Assembly (NCBI GenBank): GCA_020051095.1
Contig: JAGVJN010000023.1
Coordinates: 1-64,000, forward strand
Direction: 5' to 3'
Length of the DNA: 64,000 nucleotides
DNA from: Pseudomonadota bacterium
GTDB taxonomy: Bacteria; Pseudomonadota; Gammaproteobacteria; Legionellales; Legionellaceae
Both the position numbers and the translations under genes were made by a program. Within the stretch, counting starts at the first letter, position 1. Every line of letters begins with the position of its first letter. This document shows positions 25,361-36,977 of the stretch, piece after piece. The notes beneath the pieces were generated by a model. The model was given only the letters and a program-made list of their open reading frames with translations. It searched no databases and was not told the origin of the DNA.

Positions 25361-27262
25361 TTACCCCGATGTGCTTGGTGATCGCTGACTTAATCTTAAG
25401 GTGTCATCCCTATCGAGCGGTAATGAGTCCATGCCTTTTGTACTAAACATGCCAAGCGTTGCCACACTAGAAGTAGATATCTTATGGCTGGATGACTGAC
25501 TGGGCTGATCGTCCAGCGTGTTTTGCATTTCGATCATTCTTTTGAAGCTATCCATACGCTGTGAGGTCAGTAAACCAAGTTCATGAGCCGATTTTTGTAA
25601 GGTTTTATGGGCGGTTGATTTTGGATGGTACTGTGAAGCCATATGCAAGGCTAGATTTTGAGCTAGGGATACGTCTCCTTTTGCATTCCATAGAAGTAGC
25701 ATCGACAAAGGATTGTTTCTGCCTAAGCAGGCTGCCAATTGGATGGGTGTTAGGCCATCTTCCGATTGGATATGGATATTATCCATTTCTGGAAGCATCT
25801 CCATGATTCCTTTCTCTTCTTTAAGCGTCGCCATGATATGCAGCGGCGGTAATTTAAATTGTTCAAAATTATTATTGTTGAACTGTTCAAATAGCAAAGG
25901 CAAAGTAGCATGATGTTGGGCTAAGGTCATGGCAGTTTGTCGATGTTTATTTTCGATTGTTGAGTCAGCGCCATGGAGGAGTAAACAACGAATCATTGCT
26001 TCGTTTTTTAAAGTGGTAGCGATGTGTAAAGGTGTGTCTCCTTGTTTGTTTGTTTGATTAGGATAAACGCGTTGGTTACACAACCATCGGACTAAGTCTA
26101 CGTTGCCACTTTTGACAGCAGAATGCAAAACACTATCTTTATTGTCATTGAGGGCATTGAGTTTTGCACCATGCGCTACCAGATGAATTACGGTGGATAA
26201 ATGACCGATGTCTGCCGCTGCGTGGAGGAGTGTCCCGCCACCATTGTATGGAAATTTTCCATATCGATAGTGTTTGTTAATCAGGTTAGACATTTTTTTC
26301 GGTTCGAGCAGTAATAATGCATCAATTGCCTTTTCGTGTCCTTTTATTGTGGCAAACATTAAACTGGCCTGAATACAGATGTTGGAAAAATGCCGCTGAT
26401 GACCGCCGATGATTTCTATGATCTGATGATGGCCTTGACTGGCAGCTAAACAGAGCATAAGGTCCAGATCCAGGTTCCTCACTTTTTTAACACGACTTTT
26501 TAGGGAAGCCAGCATCGCCTGAAAAACCACGGTATGGCCTCGGGCAGCGGCAATATCGATGGGTCGGAAGTGAGAGTTATTTTTGAGAAAAGGGTTTGCA
26601 TGTTTATCAAGTAACCATTTGGTCACTTCCACATTGCCAGTCATCGCACACATATGCAAAAGCGTGTTGTTTTCCGTGTAGGGTTGATTAACATCAAAAT
26701 TATCCGTAAATAGTTCTTCAGCAATATCTAAATAGCCTTCAACAAGCGCAACTGTGATAGGATAATAACCCAATCCACATGCTCGGGTGGTTATAAGGGT
26801 GTCATTTTTCAGCAACAATTTGGCTGTGTCTGGATGATTGTATCGAAGAGCAACATAGAATGCGCTTTGACAATGAATATCTTCGTCATTAATATCTGCG
26901 CCTTGCTCCAATAACCATTCGCACACTTGCATGTGTCCCTTCATAGAAGCAAGAATCAGCGGCGTATTGCCAAATTTGTCGCGATCTTGTAAAGATGTGG
27001 GTTTATATAAGGCATTTGCTAGTTGTAAATGGCCAAAATAGCAAGCCACCTGAAAGGCAGTATAATGATTTGTTTGTAAGGTAGCGCCATGGCTCAGTAA
27101 AAATTGCGTCATTTTCAAATTACCATGACGGATGGCATAAAACAGAGGTGTATGTTGGTGATTGTCAATTGCATTGATATCGTGTGACTCAAGCATTTCT
27201 TCATTGACCAACCCATCAAATTCAGCATCCGTTGCTTGTTTTGAAAGCTCAAAAATATCCAT
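25361..27262 (-). CDS. Ankyrin-repeat protein
   Basis: A 633-residue protein made almost entirely of ankyrin repeats. About fifteen units can be followed from residue ~37 to ~540, with typical cores such as NTPLILASMKGHMQVCEWLL and DTPLHIATTLKNEAMIRCLL. Several middle units are degenerate. The last ~95 residues are not repeats and form a Ser/Thr/Gln-rich tail (SQSSSHKISTSSVATLG). There is no signal peptide, membrane segment or recognisable enzyme domain. AGGA lies 8 nt before the ATG. Ankyrin proteins bind other proteins, and in Legionella and Coxiella many are type IVB effectors. Its isolation in an accessory patch beside a gene remnant fits that idea, but secretion is not shown. Confidence 0.88.
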   Translation of the reverse strand: MDIFELSKQATDAEFDGLVNEEMLESHDINAIDNHQHTPLFYAIRHGNLKMTQFLLSHGATLQTNHYTAFQVACYFGHLQLANALYKPTSLQDRDKFGNTPLILASMKGHMQVCEWLLEQGADINDEDIHCQSAFYVALRYNHPDTAKLLLKNDTLITTRACGLGYYPITVALVEGYLDIAEELFTDNFDVNQPYTENNTLLHMCAMTGNVEVTKWLLDKHANPFLKNNSHFRPIDIAAARGHTVVFQAMLASLKSRVKKVRNLDLDLMLCLAASQGHHQIIEIIGGHQRHFSNICIQASLMFATIKGHEKAIDALLLLEPKKMSNLINKHYRYGKFPYNGGGTLLHAAADIGHLSTVIHLVAHGAKLNALNDNKDSVLHSAVKSGNVDLVRWLCNQRVYPNQTNKQGDTPLHIATTLKNEAMIRCLLLHGADSTIENKHRQTAMTLAQHHATLPLLFEQFNNNNFEQFKLPPLHIMATLKEEKGIMEMLPEMDNIHIQSEDGLTPIQLAACLGRNNPLSMLLLWNAKGDVSLAQNLALHMASQYHPKSTAHKTLQKSAHELGLLTSQRMDSFKRMIEMQNTLDDQPSQSSSHKISTSSVATLGMFSTKGMDSLPLDRDDTLRLSQRSPSTSG

Positions 27263-27543
27263 ATTTTATTCCTATTCTTGTTGTGAATTTCTACAACACC
27301 CAACCCAAAAAAAGCAGGGGGGGATTTTTCATATTACATAGACTCTAATAACAAAGATAGATTAGACGGGTGGGTTTGTATGGTTAAGTTTGGAGCGATT
27401 AAAGCGTCTCCAATTTCCTTCCAATTATCGAATTAGTCAGGTGATGGCTCGAAGCATAGAAAGGATGGGAATATTTGGGAAGTACTTTTATTTTCTCATG
27501 AGTTCGGTTATAGTCTCGGCGTTGAAAATGAAAGGCATGGGTT

Positions 27544-28293
27544 ATGAGAGAAAAAATCGTTGCAGCTAACTGGAAAATGCATGGTGATCCAGAATGGGCT
27601 GAGCGCTATTGCAACCAGTTATCCAATGCACTAGCGACGAACGCTGGTTCGGCTACTGTGATTATTTTCCCACCCTTTCCTTTTATGCTACAACCCGCAT
27701 TTCAAAAGCGTCAGCACTTTTTTGTTGGACCGCAAAATTTTTATCCTGCTCAATCGGGCGCATACACTGGCGAAGTGTCGCTGTCGATGTTTCCGCCTTC
27801 CTTATGCCGGTATGCCCTGGTTGGTCACTCTGAGCGCAGGCATATTCTGCATGAAAGTGAAAAATTTATTGCAGAAAAATTCCACCATGCAAAAGAACAT
27901 GATATAGTACCGGTTTTGTGTGTGGGTGAAACTGACGAAGAGCGTGCCAATGGTCAAACAGAAGCCGTTCTTGTGCGCCAAATAGAAGCAGTTGCCCGAA
28001 ATAACGTGCGTGCGTTTGAGGATGTTGTCATTGCCTATGAACCTGTGTGGGCAATCGGTACTGGAAAAACAGCAACACCTGAATTAGCGCAACAAGCTCA
28101 CGCACTCATTCGCCAAATTATCAGTCAATTTGACGAAACAAGTGCGCGACGCATCCCTGTATTATATGGGGGAAGTGTTAAACCAAGTAATGCAGAAGCC
28201 TTATTTGCCATGCCAGATATCGATGGTGGGCTAATTGGGGGGGCGTCACGTGAAATCAATCAGTTTTTGGATATAGTGAAATGTATCAGTTAG
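27544..28293 (+). CDS. tpiA: Triosephosphate isomerase
   Basis: A 249-residue TIM-barrel enzyme interconverting dihydroxyacetone phosphate and glyceraldehyde-3-phosphate. Catalytic Lys11 is in AANWKMHG, the electrophilic His in VGHSERR, the catalytic Glu in AYEPVWAIGTG, and the phosphate-binding loop in YGGSVKPSNA. It overlaps secG by 13 nt, as expected for the conserved tpiA-secG pair. The 281-nt region upstream, shared with the divergent ankyrin gene, shows no feature I can name with confidence. Confidence 0.98.
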   Translation: MREKIVAANWKMHGDPEWAERYCNQLSNALATNAGSATVIIFPPFPFMLQPAFQKRQHFFVGPQNFYPAQSGAYTGEVSLSMFPPSLCRYALVGHSERRHILHESEKFIAEKFHHAKEHDIVPVLCVGETDEERANGQTEAVLVRQIEAVARNNVRAFEDVVIAYEPVWAIGTGKTATPELAQQAHALIRQIISQFDETSARRIPVLYGGSVKPSNAEALFAMPDIDGGLIGGASREINQFLDIVKCIS

Positions 28294-28589
28294 TGCTAAT
28301 AACCCATGTTTTTATTGCTGTCGTATTAATCGGATTGGTTCTCATTCAACACGGTAAGGGTGCTGACATCGGCGCCGCTTTCGGTTCAGGAGCTTCAAAT
28401 ACGGTTTTTGGTAGTCAAGGGTCCGGAGGATTTTTATTCAAGTTAACCGGTTCCTTGGCGATTGGATTTTTTGTGACCAGCTTAACGTTGTCATACTTGG
28501 TATCTAGCGATTATAACCAAGGTAAAAAACAGGCGTTGCCGGCTCAAAACAGCCAAGTAGATCAGTCTTTGCCCGCTCCTGCGGAGTGA
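28281..28589 (+). CDS. secG: Preprotein translocase subunit SecG
   Basis: A 102-residue small membrane subunit of the SecYEG translocon. Helix 1 (VFIAVVLIGLVLIQHGKGADIG) leads into the signature GAAFGSGASNTVFGSQGSGGFLFK, and helix 2 follows. The Gln/Pro-rich tail is soluble. It starts within tpiA and is followed by tRNA-Leu, the same neighbourhood as E. coli secG-leuU. Confidence 0.95.
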   Translation: MYQLVLITHVFIAVVLIGLVLIQHGKGADIGAAFGSGASNTVFGSQGSGGFLFKLTGSLAIGFFVTSLTLSYLVSSDYNQGKKQALPAQNSQVDQSLPAPAE

Positions 28590-28710
28590 GTATAAGGCCG
28601 AAAAGGCTTCCTTCTTGAATGAGAAGTCATCGTGCGTAATTTTTAGAAAATTAGTAACAATTGTCTCAACGGGTTGTCAAAATACCGATGAAATAAGGTT
28701 GCAATATATT

Positions 28711-28795
28711 GCCGAAGTGGTGGAATTGGTAGACACGCCGTCTTGAGGGGGCGGTGGCGAAAGCCGTGCCGGTTCGAGTCCGGCCTTCGGCACCA
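28711..28795 (+). tRNA. leuU: tRNA-Leu (anticodon GAG)
   Basis: An 85-nt class II tRNA with acceptor stem GCCGAAG/CTTCGGC, D-loop AATTGGTAGACACG, and anticodon stem CCGTC/GGCGG around the loop TTGAGGG (anticodon GAG at 28745-28747). A short variable arm follows, then the T-loop GGTTCGAGTCC and an encoded CCA. It lies between secG and nuoA; in E. coli the homologue also follows secG. Confidence 0.97.
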
Positions 28796-28820
28796 ATACT
28801 TAATACTTAGGAAGCATTTT

Positions 28821-29177
28821 ATGTTAGCAGAGTATTTACCTATATTGGTTTTTATTGTCATAGGCCTCGCCTTAGGCGTAGCGATGATGGGCGCAGGTAG
28901 TTTGCTGTCAAAGCACAATCCTGATGCAGCAAAAGTTTCGCCCTATGAGTGTGGGTTTGGCGTCTTCGAAAATACCCGCATTCCCTTTGACGTTCGCTTC
29001 TATTTAGTGGCAATCCTATTTATCATTTTTGATCTTGAAACGGCCTTCTTTGTTCCATGGGCTGCAGTTTTAAGAGAGCTAGGTTGGTTTGGTTTCAATG
29101 CGATGATGTTATTCTTGGGTCTCCTAGTTATTGGTTTTATATACGAATGGAAAAAGGGAGCACTGGATTGGGAATAA
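28821..29177 (+). CDS. nuoA: NADH-quinone oxidoreductase subunit A
   Basis: 118 residues from the ATG at 28821 with AGGAAG just upstream; a longer frame runs back into the tRNA and is not real. Three membrane helices and the signature [21 protein letters not shown] are present. NuoA is a membrane-arm subunit next to the quinone site of complex I. It is the first gene of the nuoA-N operon, 25 nt after tRNA-Leu. Confidence 0.96.
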   Translation: MLAEYLPILVFIVIGLALGVAMMGAGSLLSKHNPDAAKVSPYECGFGVFENTRIPFDVRFYLVAILFIIFDLETAFFVPWAAVLRELGWFGFNAMMLFLGLLVIGFIYEWKKGALDWE

Positions 29178-29232
29178 TCCATTTGGCTAACTATTTATTT
29201 TAATTGTATTCACAAAAATTACAGAGGCGACA

Positions 29233-29709
29233 ATGGCGGTCTCAGCATTAGAAAAAAGTGGTTTTTTAACAACTTCCATCGATAAGCTAGTTGGCTGGGC
29301 TCGAACAGGCTCAATGTGGCCGATGACATTTGGCTTGGCCTGTTGTGCTGTCGAAATGATGCATGTGGGCGCTGCTCGTTATGATTTAGATCGATTTGGT
29401 ATCATCTTTAGACCCAGTCCGAGACAGTCGGATGTCATGATTGTCGCAGGAACCTTGTGCAATAAAATGGCGCCAGCTTTGAGAAAGGTATACGATCAAA
29501 TGCCCGAACCACGATGGGTTATATCCATGGGGTCTTGCGCTAACGGTGGTGGCTACTACCATTATTCTTATTCAGTTGTGCGAGGGTGTGATCGCATCGT
29601 TCCAGTGGATGTTTATGTCCCTGGCTGTCCGCCAACAGCGGAAGCATTGCTGTATGGCATTATCCAATTACAAAACAAGATCCGTAAAAAACCTATCATT
29701 GAAGCCTAG
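29233..29709 (+). CDS. nuoB: NADH-quinone oxidoreductase subunit B
   Basis: A 158-residue subunit carrying the N2 [4Fe-4S] cluster that passes electrons to quinone. The ligands are the adjacent cysteines in [11 protein letters not shown], one in [11 protein letters not shown] and one in [11 protein letters not shown]. It lies in the peripheral arm at the membrane interface. Spacing to nuoA is 55 nt. Confidence 0.98.
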   Translation: MAVSALEKSGFLTTSIDKLVGWARTGSMWPMTFGLACCAVEMMHVGAARYDLDRFGIIFRPSPRQSDVMIVAGTLCNKMAPALRKVYDQMPEPRWVISMGSCANGGGYYHYSYSVVRGCDRIVPVDVYVPGCPPTAEALLYGIIQLQNKIRKKPIIEA

Positions 29710-29731
29710 ACAATTTAAGAGCAGAATACCT

Positions 29732-30415
29732 ATGCAAAAAATTGACAGTTTATCGACCCAAGTACAACAAGTGTTAGGTCAGTTAATTCAGAATACAATG
29801 ATTCATACCAATGAGCTGACAATTGAAGTCGATGCAAACAATGTCCGTGATGTGATGATGACGCTCCGAGATGATAAATCCCTTCAGTTTAATCAATTAA
29901 TGGATGTCTGTGGCGTTGACTACTTATTGTATGGTGAGTATGACTGGGAAACGGAAGCAGCCACTGAATCTGGGTTTTCACGAGGCGTGGAGCGTCAAGA
30001 AGCGAAAGCTTATGCGATGGAAAAGCCACGGTTTGCCGTTGTCTATCATTTATTATCGACTGTTCATAATACCCGCATTCGTGTCAGGGCATTTCTTTCA
30101 GAAGATAAATTGATGATCGAATCTGTCCATGATGTATGGAAATCCGCTAACTGGTTTGAGCGGGAAGCCTATGATTTATATGGTATTTTATTTGCCAATC
30201 ACCCTGATTTGAGAAGAATATTGACCGATTATGGGTTCATCGGATATCCATTTAGAAAGGATTTCCCGTTAAGTGGCCATGTTGAAATGCGATATGATGC
30301 TAAGCTGCAAAAGGTAGTTTATGAACCCGTTGACATTGAACCTAGAATAACGGTGCCCAAAGTGATCCGTAACGATAATCGTTACTATGATCTGCAAAAT
30401 GGGAGCGAATCATGA
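29732..30415 (+). CDS. nuoC: NADH-quinone oxidoreductase subunit C
   Basis: 227 residues from the ATG at 29732 ([13 protein letters not shown]); a longer in-frame extension overlaps nuoB and is ignored. The 30-kDa subunit signature [21 protein letters not shown] is intact. NuoC scaffolds NuoD near the quinone pocket. It is separate from nuoD here, unlike the fused NuoCD of E. coli, and overlaps it by 4 nt (ATGA). Confidence 0.97.
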   Translation: MQKIDSLSTQVQQVLGQLIQNTMIHTNELTIEVDANNVRDVMMTLRDDKSLQFNQLMDVCGVDYLLYGEYDWETEAATESGFSRGVERQEAKAYAMEKPRFAVVYHLLSTVHNTRIRVRAFLSEDKLMIESVHDVWKSANWFEREAYDLYGILFANHPDLRRILTDYGFIGYPFRKDFPLSGHVEMRYDAKLQKVVYEPVDIEPRITVPKVIRNDNRYYDLQNGSES

Positions 30416-31665
30416 TTGAATTAAAAAATTACACCCTGAATTTTGGCCCACAACATCCTGCTGCACATGGAGTTTTGCGGCTTGTCATGGAGTTAGAGGG
30501 GGAGACGATTGTCCGTGCAGATCCCCATATTGGCTTATTGCATCGTGCCACTGAAAAATTAGCTGAGACCAAACCGTTTATTCACAATATCGGGTATATG
30601 GACAGATTGGATTACGTCTCCATGATGTGTAATGAACATGCCTATGTGATGGCAATTGAAAAGCTATTAGGTGTTACCCCTCCGAAGCGTGCTTTATATA
30701 TAAGAACGATGTTTGATGAGGTCACTCGTATCCTCAATCATTTACTGTGGCTAGGAGCGACAGCGCTCGATATTGGCGCCATGTCAGTTTTTCTATACTG
30801 CTTTCGCGAACGAGAAGATTTATTTGATTGTTACGAAGCGGTTTCTGGTGCGCGTATGCATGCCACATACTACCGTCCAGGAGGCGTTGCGAGGGATTTA
30901 CCCGATAGCATGCCGCAATATAAACCCTCTCGCTGGCATAGTGAAAAGGAAGTGGACAAATTAAACCAAAATCGCCAGGGTAATTTACTGGACTTTCTTT
31001 GGGCATTTACGGAGCGTTTCCCAAACTGTGTTGATGAATATGAAACGCTATTGACTGACAATCGCATTTGGAAACAGCGTACAGTTGATATTGGCGTTGT
31101 TTCTCCAGAAGAAGCATTGCAATGGGGATTTTCCGGCCCGATGTTAAGAGGCAGCAATATTGCTTGGGATTTGCGAAAAAAACAGCCCTATGCCGCCTAT
31201 GATGAAATAGAATTTGATATTCCAGTGGGTCAGACAGGCGATTGCTACGACAGATACCTTGTTCGTGTTGAAGAATTACGGCAGTCAAACCGTATCATTC
31301 GTCAATGTATTGAATGGCTTAGGAGTAATCCCGGCCCAATTAAAATAGATGACCATAAAATTACACCGCCAACACGAGAAGAGATGAAGCATGATATGGA
31401 AGCGCTAATTCACCATTTCAAGCTATTTACAGAAGGTTTTTGCTTGCCTAGAGGGGAAGTCTATTCGGCCGTAGAGGCTCCAAAAGGCGAATTTGGCATT
31501 TATCTGGTATCCGATGGCGCTAATAAGCCGTATCGTCTCAAGATAAGAGCCCCAGGATTTTCACATTTATCCAGCTACAATGATATGGTTAAAGGGCATA
31601 TGCTCGCCGATGGTGTGGCTATTCTAGCTAGCCAAGATATCGTGTTTGGTGAGATTGACCGTTAA
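30412..31665 (+). CDS. nuoD: NADH-quinone oxidoreductase subunit D
   Basis: The 417-residue 49-kDa subunit forming the quinone-binding cavity with NuoB. It starts [14 protein letters not shown] (quinone-site His loop), contains [13 protein letters not shown] and ends with the conserved DIVFGEIDR. Length is as in bacteria with separate C and D subunits. The start overlaps the nuoC stop. Confidence 0.98.
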   Translation: MIELKNYTLNFGPQHPAAHGVLRLVMELEGETIVRADPHIGLLHRATEKLAETKPFIHNIGYMDRLDYVSMMCNEHAYVMAIEKLLGVTPPKRALYIRTMFDEVTRILNHLLWLGATALDIGAMSVFLYCFREREDLFDCYEAVSGARMHATYYRPGGVARDLPDSMPQYKPSRWHSEKEVDKLNQNRQGNLLDFLWAFTERFPNCVDEYETLLTDNRIWKQRTVDIGVVSPEEALQWGFSGPMLRGSNIAWDLRKKQPYAAYDEIEFDIPVGQTGDCYDRYLVRVEELRQSNRIIRQCIEWLRSNPGPIKIDDHKITPPTREEMKHDMEALIHHFKLFTEGFCLPRGEVYSAVEAPKGEFGIYLVSDGANKPYRLKIRAPGFSHLSSYNDMVKGHMLADGVAILASQDIVFGEIDR

Positions 31666-31706
31666 AATGAACGATAGGTTATATAAATAGATGCAAGGTT
31701 AAAAAT

Positions 31707-32210
31707 ATGTCTGATAATTCAGCCAAATTACTTAAAGAACTGATATCCAGCAAGGCCATAGAAGAAATTGATCAGTGGATTGCAAAATATCCAGCCGATC
31801 AAAAGCAATCTGCTGTTATGAGAGGCTTGATGATTATCCAGGAAGAAAAAAATCACTTAACCCCTCCATTGATGGATGCGCTAGCCTCCTATTTAGATAT
31901 GCCGCCGATTGCTGTTTATGAGGTTGCTACATTCTATTCAATGTATGAGCACAAACCTCATCCAAGGCATACTATCAATGTCTGCACAAACATCTCGTGT
32001 ATGTTAAGCGGTTCTAACGATGTCGTTAAATACTTGGAAAATAAATTGGATGTCTCGCTCGGCGGTAACACCAATGATGGTCGGTTTGCTTTACGTTCTG
32101 TTGAGTGCTTAGGCGCGTGTGTTAATGCGCCAATGATGCAAATTGATAAAGATTATCATGAAAATTTAACCCACGAAAAAATTGATCAAGCCATTGAGGA
32201 GTATAAATGA
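31707..32210 (+). CDS. nuoE: NADH-quinone oxidoreductase subunit E
   Basis: A 167-residue thioredoxin-like subunit holding the N1a [2Fe-2S] cluster. The ligands are C-x4-C in VCTNISCML and C-x3-C in ECLGACVNAP. It forms the NADH dehydrogenase module with NuoF and NuoG. It lies 41 nt after nuoD. Confidence 0.97.
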   Translation: MSDNSAKLLKELISSKAIEEIDQWIAKYPADQKQSAVMRGLMIIQEEKNHLTPPLMDALASYLDMPPIAVYEVATFYSMYEHKPHPRHTINVCTNISCMLSGSNDVVKYLENKLDVSLGGNTNDGRFALRSVECLGACVNAPMMQIDKDYHENLTHEKIDQAIEEYK

Positions 32211-32249
32211 AACGCTTTCAACGAGATTTGATCAAGGAAGGAGGCTGAT

Positions 32250-33530
32250 ATGACTGATTGTTTGAATCAGGTCTGCTACCGCACAAGACATTTACCCAAT
32301 CCTCATGCCATGTCAACTTACCAAAGCGTTGGTGGGTATAGCGCATGGCGAAAGATATTAACAGAAAAAATCCCTCCCCATGATATTATTGAAGAAGTTA
32401 AAACATCGGCATTACGTGGTCGTGGGGGAGCTGGCTTCCCAACAGGGCTAAAGTGGAGCTTTATGCCTAAAAATAAAGACATACAAAGCTATCTTGTTTG
32501 TAACTCTGATGAGGGCGAGCCAGGCACCTGCAAAGATAGAGACATTATGAATTATAATCCTCATCAGCTGGTAGAAGGGATGGCGATTTGTGGATACGCA
32601 ATTGGCGCAACAGTAGGGTATAACTATATCCGTGGTGAATTTTGGTTGCCATTTGAACGCATGGAACAAGCAATTGCAGAAGCTTATGAAGCAGGCCTAC
32701 TCGGTAAAAATATCCTGGGAAGTGGGGTTGATTTTGATTTATATAACCATTTAGGAGCCGGTGCTTATATTTGTGGTGAGGAAACGGCCTTATTAAACTC
32801 CTTGGAAGGCAAAAAAGGACAGCCACGCTTCAAGCCACCTTTTCCCGCAAATTATGGTTTATATGGCAAACCTACCACCATCAATAATACCGAAACACTG
32901 GCATCTGTCCCTGTTATCCTGGAAAAAGGGGCTAAGTGGTTCTTAGATATGGGTAAACCCAATAATGGCGGAACAAAATGTTTTTCAGTTAGCGGACATG
33001 TCAATAAACCAGGGAATTATGAAATTCCACTTGGTACGCCATTCAAAGATCTTTTAGAATTAGCTGGCGGTGTGAGAGAAGGGCGTAAAATCAAAGCGGT
33101 GATCCCGGGCGGTTCATCCATGAAAGTTCTACCAGGTGATGTGATGATGCAATTGGATATGGATTACGACAGTATTCAAAAAGCTGGATCAGGGCTTGGT
33201 TCTGGGGCAGTCATCATTATGGATGAAACAACTTGTATGGTGGACGTTCTTTACCGGATCGCGGAATTTTACGATGAAGAGTCTTGCGGTCAGTGCACCC
33301 CTTGCCGAGAAGGTACGGGGTGGTTAGTTCGTTTATTACATCGGATCAAATCAGGACATGCGGAACAGAGTGACATTGAGAAGTTAGTCCATGTCGCTGA
33401 TAGCATTGAAGGTCGAACCATTTGTGCATTTGGTGAAGCAGCTGCTTGGCCAGTACAAAGTTTCGTCAAGCATTTTTATCATGAATTTGAATATTTTGTG
33501 AAGCACAAGCGATCGCTGGTAGCGGCATAA
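32250..33530 (+). CDS. nuoF: NADH-quinone oxidoreductase subunit F
   Basis: The 426-residue subunit that binds NADH, FMN and the N3 [4Fe-4S] cluster. The nucleotide-binding region is [15 protein letters not shown], followed by [13 protein letters not shown]. The cluster ligands are in [12 protein letters not shown] and a later Cys in RTICAFGE. A full AAGGAGG site lies 6 nt before the ATG. It is 39 nt after nuoE. Confidence 0.98.
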   Translation: MTDCLNQVCYRTRHLPNPHAMSTYQSVGGYSAWRKILTEKIPPHDIIEEVKTSALRGRGGAGFPTGLKWSFMPKNKDIQSYLVCNSDEGEPGTCKDRDIMNYNPHQLVEGMAICGYAIGATVGYNYIRGEFWLPFERMEQAIAEAYEAGLLGKNILGSGVDFDLYNHLGAGAYICGEETALLNSLEGKKGQPRFKPPFPANYGLYGKPTTINNTETLASVPVILEKGAKWFLDMGKPNNGGTKCFSVSGHVNKPGNYEIPLGTPFKDLLELAGGVREGRKIKAVIPGGSSMKVLPGDVMMQLDMDYDSIQKAGSGLGSGAVIIMDETTCMVDVLYRIAEFYDEESCGQCTPCREGTGWLVRLLHRIKSGHAEQSDIEKLVHVADSIEGRTICAFGEAAAWPVQSFVKHFYHEFEYFVKHKRSLVAA

Positions 33531-33547
33531 TCGAGAAGGTTAATTCC

Positions 33548-35914
33548 ATGGCAACGATAGAAATAGATGGCAAAAAGATAGACGTTGATAATGGCAAAAT
33601 GATTATTGAAGTGGCTGATGAAGCAGGTATTTACATCCCCCGCTTTTGTTACCATAAGAAGTTATCGGTTGCAGCTAACTGCCGTATGTGCTTAGTTGAA
33701 GTTGAAAATGGCCGGAAACCGGTCCCCGCTTGCGCAACGCCAATAACAGATGGCATGAAAGTCTTCACAAAATCTGAAGAGGCCATTCGCTCGCAAAAAG
33801 CAGTGATGGAGTTCTTGCTAATTAATCACCCGCTTGATTGCCCCATATGCGACCAAGGTGGTGAGTGTGAATTACAAGATATTTCAATGGGATTTGGCTA
33901 TGATGCTTCTGAATATGAAGAAAGCAAACGCTCATTTGACGATGATAATATCGGCCCCTTGATCTCGACTGAAATGACACGGTGCATCCACTGTACACGC
34001 TGCGTGCGCTTTGGTGATGAAGTTGGTGGTCTGCGAGAATTGGGTGCCACCGGTCGGGGAGAAACGACACACATTGGTACCTATATAAAGCACAGCATGG
34101 AGTCTGAAGTATCGGGTAATGTCATTGATTTGTGCCCTGTTGGTGCTTTGACATCAAAACCTTATCGATTCACAGGTAGGGCATGGGAGATGACACAGCA
34201 TGATAGCATTGCTCCTCATGATTGTATCGGTTCTCATATACACCTTCATGTTCGCCGAGGACGGTTAATGCGGGCGGTGCCACGAGAATATGAACCGATT
34301 AATGAGACTTGGTTGTCCGATAGGGATCGATTTAGTTATCTAGGTCTGACGGCGCCGACAAGAGCATCAAAACCCCAAATTAAAAAAGGGGGTGAATGGC
34401 AAACCACTGATTGGGAAACCGCCTTGAAATTTGCAGCGGAAGGGATTTCCCATATTATCAAAAAGCATGGTCCAGAGCAGTTTGCAGCATTTGCAAGCCC
34501 ATCTTCCACGGTTGAAGAAGGGTATTTATTGCAGAAGTTGATGCGCTCACTCGGCGTGACCAATATCGATTATCGACTTCACCAAACTGATTTTGCAGAC
34601 CAAGAACACCGACCAGTTTTGGCGGGTAATAATCTTGCTTATCAAGCTATCGAAGAGCAAGAAAACATTGTAATGATTGGTTGCAATATTACGCGCGAAG
34701 TGCCGTTAGCTGGTGTAAGAGTCAGAAAAGCGGTCCAATCAGGGGCAAAGGTTGCTCACCTTAACCCCGTGGATTATGATTTTCATTTCACTACTAGCGT
34801 CTCAATGGTGTCTGCTCCTCAGGAGTTACCTTTTGATTTAGCAAAGATATTGATTGGTTGCGTCGATGGCGAAATAGAGAAATTGCCAGAAGCAATGAAA
34901 CCATTATTGATTGGCTTAACACCAGATGATAATCACCGGAAGATAGCAGCGATGTTATCTGCTGAAAAGGCGGTGATGCTTACGGGCGCGCTCTTTGAAA
35001 ACCATCCTCAGGCTAGTTTGTTAAGAACGTTATCAACCTTAATACAAAAACACAGCGGTGCAAAGTACCTACACTTCTCAACGGGTGCTAATTCAACCGG
35101 TCTTTCGCTGGCAGGTATGTTGCCGCATCGTGGGCCAGCAGGAAAACGTGAAGAGTCAGTTGGGCTTGATGTTCAAGCTGCTCTCTCAGCGAATTTGGCT
35201 GGTTATTTTTTAATGAATACAGAGCCTGGGTTTGATTTTGAAAATCCAGGTTTAGCAAGAAAAGCGGTCCTTGGTGCACAATTTGTGGTGTTATTGTCGG
35301 CCTATAGTGAAGAGTCGATGAAAGATTACGCAGACGTCATTCTACCCATGGCTCCTTATGCGGAGACGTCAGGAACATACATCAATATTGACAATAGCTG
35401 GCAATCTTTTAAAGGCGCATTACAACCCTATGAAGAAGCACGACCTGCTTGGAAAATATTGCGTGTTATGGGCAATCTTTTGCAATGCCCCGGGTTTGAT
35501 TTTGTATCAAGTGATGAGATACTTCAGGAACTAAAATCGCACACTCAGCTGATGGCGATAGAAGAATATCCTCTGTATCTGCCTAACGCCATTCTTGAGC
35601 CCAATGCGGCGATACAACGAGTGGGCGAGTGGCCCTTGTATCGAGGGGATGCCATTGTTCGTCGAGCTGAAGCGCTTCAACGATGTGCCGCTGCAGAGAG
35701 CAGCTGCATCCGTATCAATCCCAAAACAGCGGACAGATTACATTTAGGCGAATCTGCAACTGTATCTCAAGGCGATATTGAGATAACATTACCACTAAAG
35801 CGCGATCACCGAATCGCATTGGATGTGGTATGGTTACCCAATGCGATGCAAGAGACAGCGGATCTAGGCCATTCGTTTGCTGAGATTAATATTAAGCGAG
35901 AAACAGGTAAATAA
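33548..35914 (+). CDS. nuoG: NADH-quinone oxidoreductase subunit G
   Basis: The 788-residue largest peripheral subunit. The N-terminal ferredoxin domain has [20 protein letters not shown]. The N5 cluster with a His ligand is around [18 protein letters not shown], and a further cluster around [14 protein letters not shown]. The remaining ~550 residues form a molybdopterin-oxidoreductase-like domain with no sign of a functional cofactor. It ends 2 nt before nuoH. Confidence 0.97.
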   Translation: MATIEIDGKKIDVDNGKMIIEVADEAGIYIPRFCYHKKLSVAANCRMCLVEVENGRKPVPACATPITDGMKVFTKSEEAIRSQKAVMEFLLINHPLDCPICDQGGECELQDISMGFGYDASEYEESKRSFDDDNIGPLISTEMTRCIHCTRCVRFGDEVGGLRELGATGRGETTHIGTYIKHSMESEVSGNVIDLCPVGALTSKPYRFTGRAWEMTQHDSIAPHDCIGSHIHLHVRRGRLMRAVPREYEPINETWLSDRDRFSYLGLTAPTRASKPQIKKGGEWQTTDWETALKFAAEGISHIIKKHGPEQFAAFASPSSTVEEGYLLQKLMRSLGVTNIDYRLHQTDFADQEHRPVLAGNNLAYQAIEEQENIVMIGCNITREVPLAGVRVRKAVQSGAKVAHLNPVDYDFHFTTSVSMVSAPQELPFDLAKILIGCVDGEIEKLPEAMKPLLIGLTPDDNHRKIAAMLSAEKAVMLTGALFENHPQASLLRTLSTLIQKHSGAKYLHFSTGANSTGLSLAGMLPHRGPAGKREESVGLDVQAALSANLAGYFLMNTEPGFDFENPGLARKAVLGAQFVVLLSAYSEESMKDYADVILPMAPYAETSGTYINIDNSWQSFKGALQPYEEARPAWKILRVMGNLLQCPGFDFVSSDEILQELKSHTQLMAIEEYPLYLPNAILEPNAAIQRVGEWPLYRGDAIVRRAEALQRCAAAESSCIRINPKTADRLHLGESATVSQGDIEITLPLKRDHRIALDVVWLPNAMQETADLGHSFAEINIKRETGK

Positions 35915-35916
35915 AT

Positions 35917-36951
35917 ATGCAACATATGTTTCAAGACATTGGTATTTTAATTTGGATTATTATCAAAATCGTTGTAATCCTGATTCCGTTGTTGATTGCG
36001 GTTGCGTATTTGACTTACGCAGAACGAAAAGTTATCGGTTATATCCAAACTCGAATTGGTCCAAATCGAGTTGGTTATAAAGGGTTACTGCAACCGTTTG
36101 CTGATTTGCTGAAGTTAATCACCAAAGAAATTGTTGTCCCGGCTAAGTCAAACAAGTATTTATTTATCATTGCCCCACTTTTCGCGCTTGCCCCCGCTCT
36201 TGCGGGTTGGGCGGTCATCCCATTCTCAGAAGGTGTGGTTTTATCAAACATTAACGCGGGCGTGCTGTATTTGTTTGCGATGAGTTCCCTGGGGGTGTAT
36301 GGCGTTTTGATTGCCGGTTGGGCATCCAATTCTAAATACGCCATGTTTGGCGCACTACGAAGCACGGCACAGACAATTTCGTATGAAATTGCTATGGGGT
36401 TTTGTTTGGTGGGTGTTATTCTTGCTGCCGGGCATATGAACATATCCGAGATTGTATTAGCGCAAAAAGGTGGTCTAAGCCATTGGTTTTTTATTCCCCT
36501 GTTACCACTGTTTCTAATATTTTGGATATCGGGGGTTGCAGAAACAAACCGTGCACCTTTTGACTTGGCTGAAGGCGAGTCTGAGATTGTTGCTGGTTTC
36601 CATGTTGAGTATTCGGGGATTGGTTTTGCCTTATTTTTCTTATCTGAATATGCCAGCATGATTTTAATTTCAGCCGCTATCACCTTATTATTTTTAGGTG
36701 GATGGTTGTCTCCATTCGAAGGGATGCCTCTCTTAGAAAGCATCTTTTTTGTGGTGCCAGGGTTTGTGTGGTTTTTTATTAAAGTATCATTATTTTTATT
36801 TATTTATTTATGGATGCGGGCAACCTTCCCAAGGTATCGCTATGATCAATTGATGCGATTAGGTTGGAAAGTATTAATTCCAACAACTATCGTTTGGGTA
36901 GTTGTGACAGCTTTAATGGTTGAATTGCACGTTAATCCGTGGTTCGCATGA
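35917..36951 (+). CDS. nuoH: NADH-quinone oxidoreductase subunit H
   Basis: A 344-residue membrane subunit with about eight helices that links the quinone cavity to the proton-pumping arm. Signatures are [19 protein letters not shown] near the N-terminus and [19 protein letters not shown] in the middle. It begins right after nuoG. Confidence 0.98.
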   Translation: MQHMFQDIGILIWIIIKIVVILIPLLIAVAYLTYAERKVIGYIQTRIGPNRVGYKGLLQPFADLLKLITKEIVVPAKSNKYLFIIAPLFALAPALAGWAVIPFSEGVVLSNINAGVLYLFAMSSLGVYGVLIAGWASNSKYAMFGALRSTAQTISYEIAMGFCLVGVILAAGHMNISEIVLAQKGGLSHWFFIPLLPLFLIFWISGVAETNRAPFDLAEGESEIVAGFHVEYSGIGFALFFLSEYASMILISAAITLLFLGGWLSPFEGMPLLESIFFVVPGFVWFFIKVSLFLFIYLWMRATFPRYRYDQLMRLGWKVLIPTTIVWVVVTALMVELHVNPWFA

Positions 36952-36977
36952 TAACGATATAGAATAAGAGTGTTCGA

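Noticed and set aside
28593-28611. Possible terminator after secG
   Set aside because: Only a 5-bp stem including a G-T pair, with no T-tract.
28743-28820. N-terminal extension of nuoA into tRNA-Leu
   Set aside because: The extension translates the tRNA; the ATG at 28821 has a ribosome-binding site and matches the NuoA N-terminus.
36075-36743. 222-codon open frame on the minus strand inside nuoH
   Set aside because: It lies wholly within a conserved membrane-protein gene whose codon bias keeps the opposite frame open; the product has no plausible domain.
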